Shown piece by piece: positions 52,876 to 64,000 of a DNA stretch of 64,000 bases (its first letter is position 1; each line of letters begins with the position of its first letter). The DNA comes from JAXMCI01 sp046349435 (GTDB taxonomy: Bacteria; Pseudomonadota; Alphaproteobacteria; Dongiales; Dongiaceae). The notes below the pieces were generated by a model. That model saw only the letters and a program-made list of their open reading frames with translations. It had not been told where the DNA came from and searched no databases. The DNA lies in NCBI GenBank assembly GCA_046349435.1, contig JAXMCI010000022.1, positions 1 through 64,000 on the forward strand. Direction: 5' to 3'. Both the position numbers and the translations under genes were made by a program.

Positions 52876-52908
52876 GGCAGGCCACCGTGATGGCCTGCCT
52901 TTCTGTTC
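52873..52908 (+). terminator. Strong intrinsic terminator after tag
   Basis: A perfect 12-bp stem AAAGGCAGGCCA/TGGCCTGCCTTT (52873-52884, 52891-52902) with a 6-base loop, followed by CTGTTCC. Because the stem ends in AAA/TTT it could work in both directions. It would end the nuo-birA-tag transcription unit. Confidence 0.8.
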
Positions 52909-52966
52909 CTGCCTCCGCCCAAGGGCGGCGACTTTGCGCCTCTTCCCTGAACCTGGGCCGCGCCGG

Positions 52967-52995
52967 TTGACCGGCATCTGGTCTGTAGGGAAATT
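52967..52995 (+). promoter_or_regulatory. Possible promoter of the DUF2946-PepSY genes
   Basis: TTGACC (52967-52972), 17-bp spacer, GAAATT (52990-52995), ~108 bp before the DUF2946 start. The -10 is a weak match. The remaining ~270-bp gap between tag and this gene (52830-53103) contains only the repeat and terminator described above. Confidence 0.35.
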
Positions 52996-53103
52996 CACTG
53001 TAGGCAAATCGTCGCGGGCTGTCACCCGAAATCCTGCGACGCTGCGGCAAGCCGTCCCGGCGCCAGGCGTGGCCGTCGCCTGCCGCATCGGCTAGGGTTG
53101 GGC

Positions 53104-53499
53104 ATGCGCGGATCGGCAGCACGCTTCGTGGCGGCGCTCGGCGTCCTGGCCGTCCTGGCCCAGGCGCTGGCAGCGATGCTGCCCGGGATGCCGGCGCTGG
53201 CGGCCGGCGCCCTGCCGTTCCCCGCCGCCTATATCTGTCATGCCGATGACGAAGAGGCGGGCGGCAAGCCCGCCGACGCGCCGGCGCCGTCCGACCACCG
53301 CCACGGGCAGGCCTGCCCTGCTGCCTGGTCGGCGGTTGTGGCGCGGCGCCCGCGGCGCTGCCGCTGCAGCCGGAGCTGCCGGCGGCGCCCTCTGCGATCG
53401 GGCCCGCACGGCTGCACCTTCCCGCCGCCGGGTTGCCGCCCGCACGCATCGCGAGGGGCGCCGCCTCGGCCCGCGGCCCCGCCGCCCGCGGCGACCTAG
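53104..53499 (+). pseudogene. DUF2946-like exported protein, apparently frameshifted
   Basis: Start ATG 53104. The N-terminus is a signal peptide (RFVAALGVLAVLAQALAAML) followed by AYICHADD and the His-rich HRHGQACP, the DUF2946 hallmark (Cys/His pairs thought to hold metal). At ~53320 the annotated frame breaks down into Arg-rich sequence, whereas the next frame continues naturally as CLVGGCGAAPAALPLQPELP and on through LHLPAAGLPPARIA. One missing base between GC and TGC restores the expected C-P-x-C. The end of the gene is uncertain; TAG at 53497-53499 is the nearest plausible stop. DUF2946 genes commonly sit by TonB-dependent copper receptors and PepSY proteins. Confidence 0.6.
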
Positions 53500-53588
53500 C
53501 CTCCTTCCCAAGCTCCATCGCGCGGCGGCCTCGCCGGGTCGTCTTCCCGGCGGCCCGCCGCCGCGCACATCCTCGATCCGCGCTCGGC

Positions 53589-53609
53589 CCGCCGGACATC
53601 GTCCGGCGG
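53589..53609 (+). other. Perfect hairpin ahead of the PepSY gene
   Basis: CCGCCGGAC/GTCCGGCGG with an ATC loop, 28 bp before the PepSY ATG, within an otherwise featureless 138-bp gap. It could be an intercistronic mRNA stem. Confidence 0.5.
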
Positions 53610-53637
53610 CCCCCGGCGCGCTCTCCCGGAGTCCTCC

Positions 53638-55026
53638 ATGACGACGAAATCGCTCGACCGGCCCACGGCCGGTGCGGCGGTCGCGGCAAGCGACCGTTCC
53701 CTCTATCGCGCCATCTGGCGCTGGCACTTCTATGCCGTGCTGCTCAGCATCCCCTTCATGCTGCTGCTGGCGCTCACCGGATCGCTCTACCTCTTCAAGA
53801 ACGACATCAACGCCACGGTCTTCGCCTACCGCAACATCGTCCCGTCGCACGCCGCCGGCGTCCTGCCGCCGGGCGAGCTGCTGCAGCGCGCCGCCGCCGC
53901 GGTCCCGGGCGGCACGCCCACGGCATATCGCGATCCCGCCGACGCGACCGCGTCCGCGGTGGTGACGGTCGCCGCGGACGGGGGCGATCGCCTGGTCTTC
54001 CTCGATCCCGGCAGCGGCCGTGTCCTCGACATCGTCCCGGCGCGCCAGGAGTTCAACCAGGTGGTCCGCAAGGTGCACAGCCTCGACTATTTCGGGACCC
54101 TGCCCAACCGGCTGATCGAGGCGATCGGCGGCTTCGCCCTGGTGCTGACCGCCAGCGGCATCTACCTGTGGTGGCCGCGCGGCCGCTCCGGCGGGGTGGT
54201 GAGCGTGCGCGGCCGGCCCGGCCAGCGCGTCTTCTGGCGCGACCTGCACGCCGTCACCGGCGCGCTCGCCGGCGTGCTGATCCTGTTCCTCGCCGGCTCG
54301 GGCCTGTTCTGGTCGGGCTACTGGGGGGACAAGTTCAATCGCTTCGCCACCTGGGTGGGGCAGGGCTTCCCGGCCGCCATGTGGGACGACGTCCCGAGCT
54401 CGTCGGTGCCCGCCAAGGATGCGCTCGGGCAGGTCGGCTGGACCGTCGAGAACAGCCCGATGCCGGAGTCGACCCCGCCGGCCGAGGGCGGGAGCGCGCC
54501 GATCGGCATCGACCGCGCCGTGGCCATCGTGCGGCAGCAGGGCATGCGGCCCGGCTTCGATCTCGCCCTGCCGGACGGCGAGACCGGCGTCTACACCGCC
54601 TCGATCTTCCCGATCGAGGCGCCGGCGCAGGAGCGGATGATCCACCTCGACCAGTATTCCGGCCGGACGCTGGTCGATGTCGGCTTCGCCGATTACGGGG
54701 CGCTCGCCCAGGCCGTCGAGGTCGGCACCGACATCCACATGGGCGGCTTCTGGGGCCGCGCCAACCAGGCGCTGATGGTTCTCGCGGCGCTGGCGGTGGT
54801 GCTCTCCTCCGTCTCGGCCGTGACAATGTGGTGGAAGCGGCGGCCGCGCGGCCGGCTGGGGGTGCCGCCCTATCCGGCCGAGCGCCGCGTCTATGTCGGG
54901 CTGTGGGCCGTCGCCATCCTGTTCGGGCTGCTGTTCCCGATCAGCGGGCTCGCCATCCTGGCGATGCTGGCGCTCGACCTGCTGGTGGTGCGCACCATCC
55001 CGCCGCTGCGGCGGGCCTTCGCCTGA
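53638..55026 (+). CDS. PepSY-domain/PepSY-associated membrane protein
   Basis: 462 residues from ATG 53638 (Shine-Dalgarno CGGAG). Four membrane segments in the typical PepSY_TM layout: residues ~33-52 (VLLSIPFMLLLALTGSLYLF), ~165-180 (IGGFALVLTASGIYLWW), ~205-225 (TGALAGVLILFLAGSGLFW) and the C-terminal pair near LMVLAALAVVLSSVSAVTMW. RKVHSLDYFGTLPNRLIEA and WRDLHAVTGALAG carry the conserved His residues, likely heme ligands. Such proteins act with siderophore or copper receptors, some as metal reductases. Neighbouring DUF2946 suggests copper. Confidence 0.85.
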   Translation: MTTKSLDRPTAGAAVAASDRSLYRAIWRWHFYAVLLSIPFMLLLALTGSLYLFKNDINATVFAYRNIVPSHAAGVLPPGELLQRAAAAVPGGTPTAYRDPADATASAVVTVAADGGDRLVFLDPGSGRVLDIVPARQEFNQVVRKVHSLDYFGTLPNRLIEAIGGFALVLTASGIYLWWPRGRSGGVVSVRGRPGQRVFWRDLHAVTGALAGVLILFLAGSGLFWSGYWGDKFNRFATWVGQGFPAAMWDDVPSSSVPAKDALGQVGWTVENSPMPESTPPAEGGSAPIGIDRAVAIVRQQGMRPGFDLALPDGETGVYTASIFPIEAPAQERMIHLDQYSGRTLVDVGFADYGALAQAVEVGTDIHMGGFWGRANQALMVLAALAVVLSSVSAVTMWWKRRPRGRLGVPPYPAERRVYVGLWAVAILFGLLFPISGLAILAMLALDLLVVRTIPPLRRAFA

Positions 55027-55174
55027 GGCGCGCCGGCGGAGGGGAGCCCGCGGGAGCCCCTCCACCGGCTGCCTGGCGGTTGCGGCGTGCCGGCAATGGA
55101 CAGCCCGACGCCCTTTCCCTACAGTCTCGCGCCCGAATTTCCTCGGCCGGCCCGGCCATCGACTGCGAGGCGTC

Positions 55175-56497
55175 ATGCGTCTGTCCGCCTATTTCATGCC
55201 CACGCTCAAGGAGAATCCCGCCGAGGCGCAGATCGTCTCGCACCGGCTGATGCTGCGCGCCGGGATGGTCCGCCAGGCGAGCGCCGGCATCTACTCCTGG
55301 CTGCCGCTGGGCTTCCGCGTGCTGAAGCGCATCGAGCAGATCGTCCGGGAGGAGCAGGACCGCGCCGGCGCCCAGGAGGTGCTGATGCCGACCATCCAGT
55401 CGGCCGACCTCTGGCGGCAGTCCGGCCGCTACGACGACTACGGCAAGGAGATGCTGCGCATCACCGACCGGCACGAGCGGGAGATGCTCTACGGGCCGAC
55501 CAACGAGGAGCTGATCACCGACATCTTCCGCCAGGCGGCCAAGAGCTACCGCGACGTGCCGAAGATGCTCTACCACATCCAGTGGAAGTTCCGCGACGAG
55601 GTGCGGCCGCGCTTCGGCGTCATGCGCGGCCGCGAGTTCCTGATGAAGGACGGCTACTCCTTCGATCTCGACTATGCCGGGGCGCGCCACTCCTACAACC
55701 GGATGTTCGTCTCCTACCTGCGCACCTTCGACCGGATGGGGCTGAAGGCGATCCCGATGGAGGCGGACACCGGTCCCATCGGCGGCAATCTCAGCCACGA
55801 GTTCATCATCCTGGCCGAGACCGGCGAGAGCGCCGTCTACTGCCATCGCGACTTCGTCGAGCTGCCGCCGCCCGGCGCCGACATCGACTACGAGAGCGCG
55901 CCCGGCCTGCAGGCCATCGTCGACCGCTTCACCACCCTCTACGCGGCGACCGACGAGAAGCACGACGAGGCGCGCTTCGCCGCCATCCCGGAGGAGAAGC
56001 GGGTCACCGCGCGCGGCATCGAGGTCGGCCACATCTTCCATTTCGGCGCCAAGTACTCCGAGCCGCTGGGCGCCGTGGTCGCCAAGCCGGACGGCGAGAC
56101 GGTGCCGGTGCAGATGGGCTCGTACGGCATCGGCGTGTCGCGCCTGGTCGGCGGCATCATCGAGGCCAGCCACGACGAGTCCGGCATCATCTGGCCGGAC
56201 GCCGTGGCGCCGTTCAATGTCGGGCTGATCGACCTCAAGCCCGCCGACGCCGCCTGCCGCGCCGCCTGCGACGCGCTCTACGGCAAGCTGCGCGGGGCCG
56301 GGCTCGAGGTGCTCCACGACGACCGCGACGAGCGGCCGGGCGCCAAGTTCGCCGACATGGACCTGATCGGCCTGCCCTGGCAGCTGGTGGTCGGGCCGCG
56401 CGGCCTGGCCGCCGGCACGGTCGAGCTGAAGCGCCGCGCCACCGGCGAGAAGCAGGAGCTCTCGGTCGACTCCGCCCTGGCGAAGCTGGCCGGCTGA
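55175..56497 (+). CDS. proS: Prolyl-tRNA synthetase (short, alphaproteobacterial type)
   Basis: 440 residues from ATG 55175. Class II aminoacyl-tRNA synthetase: motif 1 region LPLGFRVLKRIEQIVREEQD, motif 2 WKFRDEVRPRFGVMRGREFL and motif 3 GSYGIGVSRLVGGII, then the anticodon-binding domain (FNVGLIDLKPADAACRAACD). At ~440 residues it lacks the ~180-residue editing insertion of the E. coli enzyme, as in other alphaproteobacteria. It leads the proS-lolCE-lolD-dnaE run. Confidence 0.97.
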   Translation: MRLSAYFMPTLKENPAEAQIVSHRLMLRAGMVRQASAGIYSWLPLGFRVLKRIEQIVREEQDRAGAQEVLMPTIQSADLWRQSGRYDDYGKEMLRITDRHEREMLYGPTNEELITDIFRQAAKSYRDVPKMLYHIQWKFRDEVRPRFGVMRGREFLMKDGYSFDLDYAGARHSYNRMFVSYLRTFDRMGLKAIPMEADTGPIGGNLSHEFIILAETGESAVYCHRDFVELPPPGADIDYESAPGLQAIVDRFTTLYAATDEKHDEARFAAIPEEKRVTARGIEVGHIFHFGAKYSEPLGAVVAKPDGETVPVQMGSYGIGVSRLVGGIIEASHDESGIIWPDAVAPFNVGLIDLKPADAACRAACDALYGKLRGAGLEVLHDDRDERPGAKFADMDLIGLPWQLVVGPRGLAAGTVELKRRATGEKQELSVDSALAKLAG

Positions 56498-56507
56498 GCC
56501 GCCGCCG

Positions 56508-57755
56508 ATGTTCTCCGCCTTCGAGCGCCTGGTGGCGATGCGCTATCTGCGCGCGCGCCGCCAGGAAGGCTTCATCTCGGTCATCGCCGCCTTCTCGCTG
56601 CTCGGCATCGCGCTCGGCGTCGCCACGCTGATCATCGTCATGGCGGTGATGAACGGCTTCCGCCACGAGCTGCTCGGCCGCATCCTCGGCCTCAACGGCC
56701 ATCTCTCGGTGCAGGCGATGGGCGGGCCGCTCGCCGGCTACGACGACCTGCTGCCGAAGATCAAGGCGGTGCCGGGCGTGGTCTCGGCGACGCCGGCCGT
56801 CGAAGGCCAGGTGCTGGTCACCGGCCCGTCGCGCGCCTCGGGCGCGCTGGTCCGCGGCGTGCGGCCGGAGGACATCAAGGCGCGCGCCATCATCGCCGAC
56901 AACATCAAGGCCGGCAGCCTCGCCGACTTCACCAGCGACGACGACGTGGCGCTGATCGGCACCGGCATGGCGCGCGACCTCAGGGTCGGCGTCGGCGACG
57001 TCATCACCGTCGTCTCGCCGCAGGGCACGACGACGATCGTCGGCACCGTGCCGCGCAACAAGTCCTACCGGGTGGTCGGCCTGTTCCAGGTCGGCATGTC
57101 GATCTACGACACGAACTACCTGTTCATCCCGCTGCCGGCGGCGCAGCTCTTCTTCAAGATGAAGGACGCCGTCTCCAACATCGAGGTGATGATCACCGAC
57201 CCGGACCGCGTCGACCAGGTCGCGCGCGGCATCCTGAAGGCGATCGGCTCGCAGTACGTGCTGGTCGACTGGCAGCGCCAGAACAGCAACTTCTTCAGCG
57301 CCATCCAGGTCGAGCGGAACGTCATGTTCCTGATCCTGACGCTGATCATCCTGGTCGCCGCCTTCAACATCATCTCCGGCCAGATCATGCTGGTGCGCAG
57401 CAAGGGGCGCGACATCGCCATCCTGCGCACCATGGGCGCGACGCGCGGCATGATCATGCGGATCTTCCTGCTGAGCGGCGCCAGCATCGGCATCGTCGGA
57501 ACCGCCGCGGGGTTCCTGCTCGGCCTCGCCTTCTCGCTCAACATCGAGACGATCCGCGAGTGGCTGCAGACGCTGACCCGGACGAAGATCTTCCCGGAGG
57601 AGGTCTACTTCCTCGCCACCCTGCCGGCGATCGTCGATCCCGGCGAGGTGGCGCAGGTCGTCATCATGGCGCTGGTGCTGACCTTCCTCGCCACGATCTA
57701 CCCGGCCTGGCGGGCGGCGCGGCTCGATCCGGTCGAGGCGCTGCGCTATGAGTGA
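56508..57755 (+). CDS. lolC: Lipoprotein-releasing ABC transporter permease (LolC/E type)
   Basis: 415 residues from ATG 56508, 10 bp after proS. An N-terminal helix (FISVIAAFSLLGIALGVATL), a large periplasmic domain (~60-270) and three C-terminal helices; MNGFRHELLGRILGLNGHLS and the FtsX/MacB-type end DPVEALRYE are standard. A single hybrid permease, rather than separate LolC and LolE, is seen here, as in most alphaproteobacteria. It extracts lipoproteins from the inner membrane. Overlaps lolD by 8 bp. Confidence 0.93.
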   Translation: MFSAFERLVAMRYLRARRQEGFISVIAAFSLLGIALGVATLIIVMAVMNGFRHELLGRILGLNGHLSVQAMGGPLAGYDDLLPKIKAVPGVVSATPAVEGQVLVTGPSRASGALVRGVRPEDIKARAIIADNIKAGSLADFTSDDDVALIGTGMARDLRVGVGDVITVVSPQGTTTIVGTVPRNKSYRVVGLFQVGMSIYDTNYLFIPLPAAQLFFKMKDAVSNIEVMITDPDRVDQVARGILKAIGSQYVLVDWQRQNSNFFSAIQVERNVMFLILTLIILVAAFNIISGQIMLVRSKGRDIAILRTMGATRGMIMRIFLLSGASIGIVGTAAGFLLGLAFSLNIETIREWLQTLTRTKIFPEEVYFLATLPAIVDPGEVAQVVIMALVLTFLATIYPAWRAARLDPVEALRYE

Positions 57756-58431
57756 CGTCCCGGCGCTGGCGATGCGCGGCGTCACGCGCGTCTTCGCCCA
57801 GGGCGGCGAGAGGCTGCAGGTCGTCCGGGACGCCACGCTGGCGATCGCGCCGGGCGAGATGGTGGCGCTGGTCGGCCCGTCCGGCTCCGGCAAGTCGACG
57901 CTGCTGCATCTCGCCGGGCTGCTCGAGCGGCCGACCGGCGGCGAGATCGAGATCGCCGGCCAGCCGGCGGGGCGGCTCTCCGACCAGGCCCGCACCGAGC
58001 TCAGGCGCGGCACCATCGGCTTCGTCTACCAGTACCACCACCTGCTGCCCGAGTTCTCCGCCCTGGAGAACGTCGTCGTGCCGCAGATGATCGCGGCGGT
58101 GCCGCGCCGCCGCGCCCGCGAGCGGGCTGCCGAGCTGCTCGCCCGCGTCGGCCTGTCGGCGCGCGCCAGCCACCGCCCGGCGCGGCTCTCCGGCGGCGAG
58201 CAGCAGCGCGTCGCCATCGCCCGCGCGCTCGCCAACCGGCCGAAGCTGCTGCTCGCCGACGAGCCGACCGGCAATCTCGACCACCACACCGCCGACGATG
58301 CCTTCGCGCTGCTCGCCGGGCTGGTCCGCGACGGCGGGCTGGCCGCGCTCATCGCCACCCACAATCTCGAGCTCGCCCGCCGCATGGACCGCATGCTGAC
58401 GATCGAGGACGGGACGATCCGGGCGCTGTAG
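57748..58431 (+). CDS. lolD: Lipoprotein-releasing ABC transporter ATP-binding protein
   Basis: 227 residues from ATG 57748. Walker A GPSGSGKST, LolD-type Q-loop segment FVYQYHHLLPEFSALENV, ABC signature LSGGEQQRVAIARAL and Walker B LLLADEPTGNLD, then the His-loop IATHNLELA. It powers lipoprotein release through the permease encoded just before it. Confidence 0.96.
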   Translation: MSDVPALAMRGVTRVFAQGGERLQVVRDATLAIAPGEMVALVGPSGSGKSTLLHLAGLLERPTGGEIEIAGQPAGRLSDQARTELRRGTIGFVYQYHHLLPEFSALENVVVPQMIAAVPRRRARERAAELLARVGLSARASHRPARLSGGEQQRVAIARALANRPKLLLADEPTGNLDHHTADDAFALLAGLVRDGGLAALIATHNLELARRMDRMLTIEDGTIRAL

Positions 58432-58481
58432 GCGCCGCCGGCAGGGTGGCGTGCCGCCGCGACTCGTGGAATCCTTGGCGC

Positions 58482-61964
<3,483 letters not shown>

Positions 61965-62006
61965 GGCGGCGATCCCCCGGCCCGGGGCGAGGAACGGTTC
62001 CCGGCG

Positions 62007-62336
62007 TCAGCAGGCGACCCGGTTGTAGCAGCGCCGCGTCGTCAGCGGATGATTGCGCACCGCCTCGAGATGGGCGGCGACGCGCTCCCGCACGGTGGCC
62101 AGCAGCACCGGCGAGATCAGCGCGCGCAGCGCGGGCGAGATGCCGGGAAGGGCAGAGGCACGGGCCAGCAGCCGGGCCGCCGGCTGCATCAGGACGGCGG
62201 CGCCGCCGGTCCCGAGGAAGAATATATTCTGCCTTCCGCCGCCGAGCCGCCGGCCGATGGTCTCGTCGATCGGCCGGGCCAGCGCCACGGCGTCCGACTG
62301 GATGCGGAGGAAGCGGGCCTCGTCGAGGTTCAGCAT
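62007..62336 (-). pseudogene. Internally deleted SIS-domain (FrlB-like) sugar-phosphate isomerase/deglycase remnant
   Basis: 109 residues from ATG 62336. The first ~55 (MLNLDEARFLRIQSDAVALA, then RRLGGGRQNIFFLGTGGAAV) are the N-terminus and first strand-loop of a SIS domain as found in ~340-residue FrlB-like proteins. The last ~25 (AAHLEAVRNHPLTTRRCYNR) resemble that family's C-terminal tail. The ~230 residues between, including the second SIS half, are absent, and the two ends are joined in frame. The protein cannot be active as an isomerase. Divergent from the GntR/UTRA gene, which probably once regulated it. The C-terminal match is from memory of the family. Confidence 0.6.
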
Positions 62337-62373
62337 GATGTCGGCCGATCCGTCGCTGCGGGGGAGAGATCTG

Positions 62374-62391
62374 TCGTCAGACGTTTGACGA
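62374..62391. promoter_or_regulatory. Palindromic operator candidate for the GntR/UTRA regulator
   Basis: TCGTCAGACGTTTGACGA is an 18-bp palindrome with a single mismatched base pair, located midway in the 141-bp gap between the divergent SIS remnant and gntR genes. HutC/FrlR-type GntR regulators bind short palindromes of this size in such gaps. Confidence 0.5.
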
Positions 62392-62477
62392 GCCCGCCAC
62401 GCCTTATGGATGCGGGGTCGATGCGGGCGCGCCTTGACTTGCCGCGGGCGGGCTGGGAGATTTGCGGCATACCTGTG

Positions 62478-63233
62478 ATGAGCGGCCGACCGAGCAGTCC
62501 TGCCCCCCTGCAGCTCCGCGGCGACAAGCCGATCGGGCTGCTGGCGCGCGATGCGGTGATGGCGCTGATCGTGCGCAACGGCCTGAAGGCCGGCGACCGG
62601 CTGCCCTCGGAGGCCGAGCTCGCCCGGCTGTTCAGCGTCTCGCGGCCGATGCTGCGCGAGGCCCTGAAGCTGCTCGAGCAGGACGGGCTGATCCGCACCA
62701 CCCATGGCCGCGGCCGCTTCGTCTCGGCGGCGGCCGCGCTGCGCGTCGAGCGTCCGATTACCGCCTATGAGAGCATCACCACGATGCTGCGCCAGCTCGG
62801 CTACCGGCCGCGCACCCGCCTGCTGTCGGTGCGCGGGCAGCCGGCCGGCGAGGAGGCGGCCCGCGCGCTGCGCTGCCGCGCCGGCACGCCGGTGCTGGCG
62901 ATCGAGCGCCTCCGCCTGCAGGGGCGCGAGCCGCTGGTCTATTGCGTCGAGATCGTGCGCCGCGATGCCCTGCCTGAGGGCCTCGCCGACGCGGAATTCA
63001 AGGGATCGCTCAACGACCTGCTCGACCGCGCCGGCCGGCGGCCGCGCATGTCGAGCGCCTCGGTGTCGGCGGTGACCCTGCCGGCGCCGGTGGCCCGCCT
63101 GCTCGGCACCGGCGCGGCCGATCCATGGCTGCTCGTCGCCGAGACCTGCTTCACCGAGCAGGGCGAGCCGGTGCTCTATGCGCGCGATTATCATCGCGGC
63201 GATGCCTTCTCCTTCAACTTCTCGCGCCGCTGA
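62478..63233 (+). CDS. GntR/HutC-family transcriptional regulator with UTRA domain
   Basis: 251 residues from ATG 62478 (MSGRPSSPAPLQLRGDKPIG). The N-terminal winged HTH is clear: LKAGDRLPSEAELARLFSVS and RPMLREALKLLEQDGLIRTT followed by HGRGRFVS. The UTRA effector domain (~95-245) has LGYRPRTRLLSVRG, LRCRAGTPVLAIERLRL and the end VLYARDYHRGDAFSFNFSRR. UTRA binds small ligands such as sugar phosphates or histidine-pathway acids. It is divergent from a SIS-domain remnant, so the ancestral ligand may be a fructosamine- or aminosugar-type compound (inference). Confidence 0.92.
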   Translation: MSGRPSSPAPLQLRGDKPIGLLARDAVMALIVRNGLKAGDRLPSEAELARLFSVSRPMLREALKLLEQDGLIRTTHGRGRFVSAAAALRVERPITAYESITTMLRQLGYRPRTRLLSVRGQPAGEEAARALRCRAGTPVLAIERLRLQGREPLVYCVEIVRRDALPEGLADAEFKGSLNDLLDRAGRRPRMSSASVSAVTLPAPVARLLGTGAADPWLLVAETCFTEQGEPVLYARDYHRGDAFSFNFSRR

Positions 63234-63246
63234 GGCGTGGCAGGCC

Positions 63247-63277
63247 GGGACCGCCGCCCCGGACGGGCGGCGGTCCC
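63247..63277. terminator. Bidirectional hairpin between gntR and the convergent binding-protein gene
   Basis: A perfect 13-bp stem GGGACCGCCGCCC/GGGCGGCGGTCCC (63247-63259, 63265-63277) with a 5-base loop. It begins 13 bp after the gntR stop and ends 12 bp before the expected stop of the convergent gene. No T-run. Confidence 0.65.
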
Positions 63278-63289
63278 GTGCCCTGGCCG

Positions 63290-64000
63290 CTACTGGCCGG
63301 CTGAAGCGGACCCAGCCATTGGCCACGGCCTGGTTGGCCTCGGCCGTGCGCGGAATCTGCACGACGATGCGCTTCAGCGATTCCGCGTCGGGGTAGATCG
63401 TGTTGTTGTTGAGGATCTCCGGCTGGATCATGGGCCGGGCCGCCAGGTTGGGCATCGGGTAGCCGAGCGCGTTGATGATGTCGGCGGCGACCTTCGCCTC
63501 CATGAGGTAGTTGAGGAAGAGCTGCGCGTTCTTCGGGTGCGGCGCGTCCTTCAGGATCATCATGTTGTCGATGTATTCCGGCATCCCCTCCTTCGGGATG
63601 ACGAAGTGCAGCTTGACCTCCTTGCCGGCCTTCTTGGCCTGGGCGGCGGCCTGGATGTCGTTGCCGACCCAGCCGATCGAGATGCAGATGTCGCCGGCGG
63701 CGAGCGCGTTGAGGTAGTTCGTCGAGTCCACCGTGCGCACGGTGTCGCGCACCTTGGCGAGCGTCTCGTAGGCGGCCTTGATGTCGGCGGGATCCTGGGT
63801 GTTGGGGCTCTTGCCGTTGTAGAGCAGCGCCAGCTGCACCACGTCCTCCGGCGAGTCGACGTAGTTGATGCCGCAGGCCTTCAGCTTGCCGGCGACCGCC
63901 GGGTCGAACAGCATGCGCAGGCTGTCGACCGGGGCGTCCGGCAGGATCTTCCTGACGAGGTCCTCGTTGTAGATGAACGAGGTGTAGCCCTGGATGTAGG
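63290..64000 (-). CDS. Polyamine-type ABC transporter substrate-binding protein, 3' part (5' end outside window; stop shifted)
   Basis: The frame is open to the window edge at 64000, so only the C-terminal ~235 residues are seen. It is a PotD/PotF-type periplasmic protein: SPNTQDPADIKAAYETLAKV, ALAAGDICISIGWVGNDIQA, IPKEGMPEYIDNMMILKDAP, FLNYLMEAKVAADIINALGY and VQIPRTAEANQAVANGW. Family members end within a few residues of ...WxRFxxGQ. Here the frame runs past that point, because one extra base near 63298 moves the TAG at 63290-63292 out of frame; with it removed the end reads VRFSGQ-stop, just before the convergent terminator. Without correction it would run to 62007, antisense to gntR. Likely a putrescine/spermidine-like uptake component. 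Confidence 0.85.

Noticed and set aside
52783..53088. 101-codon minus-strand frame between tag and the DUF2946 gene
   Set aside because: Runs through a tandem repeat and a terminator; translation is repetitive and has no domain.
62007..63914. 635-codon minus-strand frame joining the binding protein to the SIS remnant
   Set aside because: Its two ends belong to unrelated families and its middle is antisense to an intact gntR; better explained by a lost stop codon.

Overview
The window is about 70% GC, densely packed chromosomal DNA that reads as the core genome of an alphaproteobacterium, probably of the Rhodospirillales type (inference from gene order and alphaproteobacterial-style promoters; no rRNA is present to prove it). 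The diagnostic blocks are tig-clpP-clpX-lon-hup, glnB-glnA behind a sigma-54 promoter, and a complete 14-gene complex I operon (nuoA to nuoN) that runs into birA-coaX-rnj-mce-DUF1467 and then proS-lolCE-lolD-dnaE.

Layout. 0-4.7 kb: 3' part of an alpha-2-macroglobulin gene overlapping pbpC. 4.7-10.2 kb: a membrane-anchored TPR protein, a TMEM165/GDT1-type manganese exporter behind a yybP-ykoY manganese riboswitch, a frameshifted NDP-forming acyl-CoA synthetase and a Gfo/Idh/MocA oxidoreductase. 10.2-15.7 kb: a 2OG-Fe(II) oxygenase read in the same frame as the rhlE-type RNA helicase before it, two hydrolases, a lipoprotein and a TonB-like protein. 15.6-24.2 kb: parE, a YciA-type thioesterase, a GDP-mannose dehydratase, a VUT transporter, glnA/glnB, a FUSC protein and an aminotransferase. 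24.3-33.8 kb: four tRNAs (His, Leu, Val, Asp) around an NAD(P)HX repair gene, trigger factor, ClpP, ClpX, Lon and HU. 33.9-48.2 kb: nuoA-N. 48.2-62 kb: biotin ligase, pantothenate kinase, RNase J, methylmalonyl-CoA epimerase, DUF1467, 3-methyladenine glycosylase, a DUF2946/PepSY pair, ProS, LolCE, LolD and DnaE. 62-64 kb: a truncated SIS-domain gene, a divergent GntR/UTRA regulator with a palindromic operator candidate, and the 3' end of a polyamine-type ABC binding-protein gene.

How the genes work together: the nuo operon supplies proton-pumping NADH dehydrogenase; ClpXP, Lon and trigger factor form a protein quality-control block; glnB/glnA form the nitrogen-assimilation core with an NtrC/sigma-54 style promoter; A2M plus PBP1C is a known periplasmic protection pair; DUF2946 plus PepSY suggests periplasmic metal (copper) handling.

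I found no CRISPR array, prophage, transposase or obviously novel multi-gene system. The items most worth following up are the manganese riboswitch, the oxygenase frame that has no standard start codon and follows the helicase stop in frame, the internally deleted SIS gene, and three suspected single-base indels (near 8154, 53320 and 63298) that are either real lesions or assembly consensus errors. All protein calls come from reading motifs and family resemblance; no database search was run.
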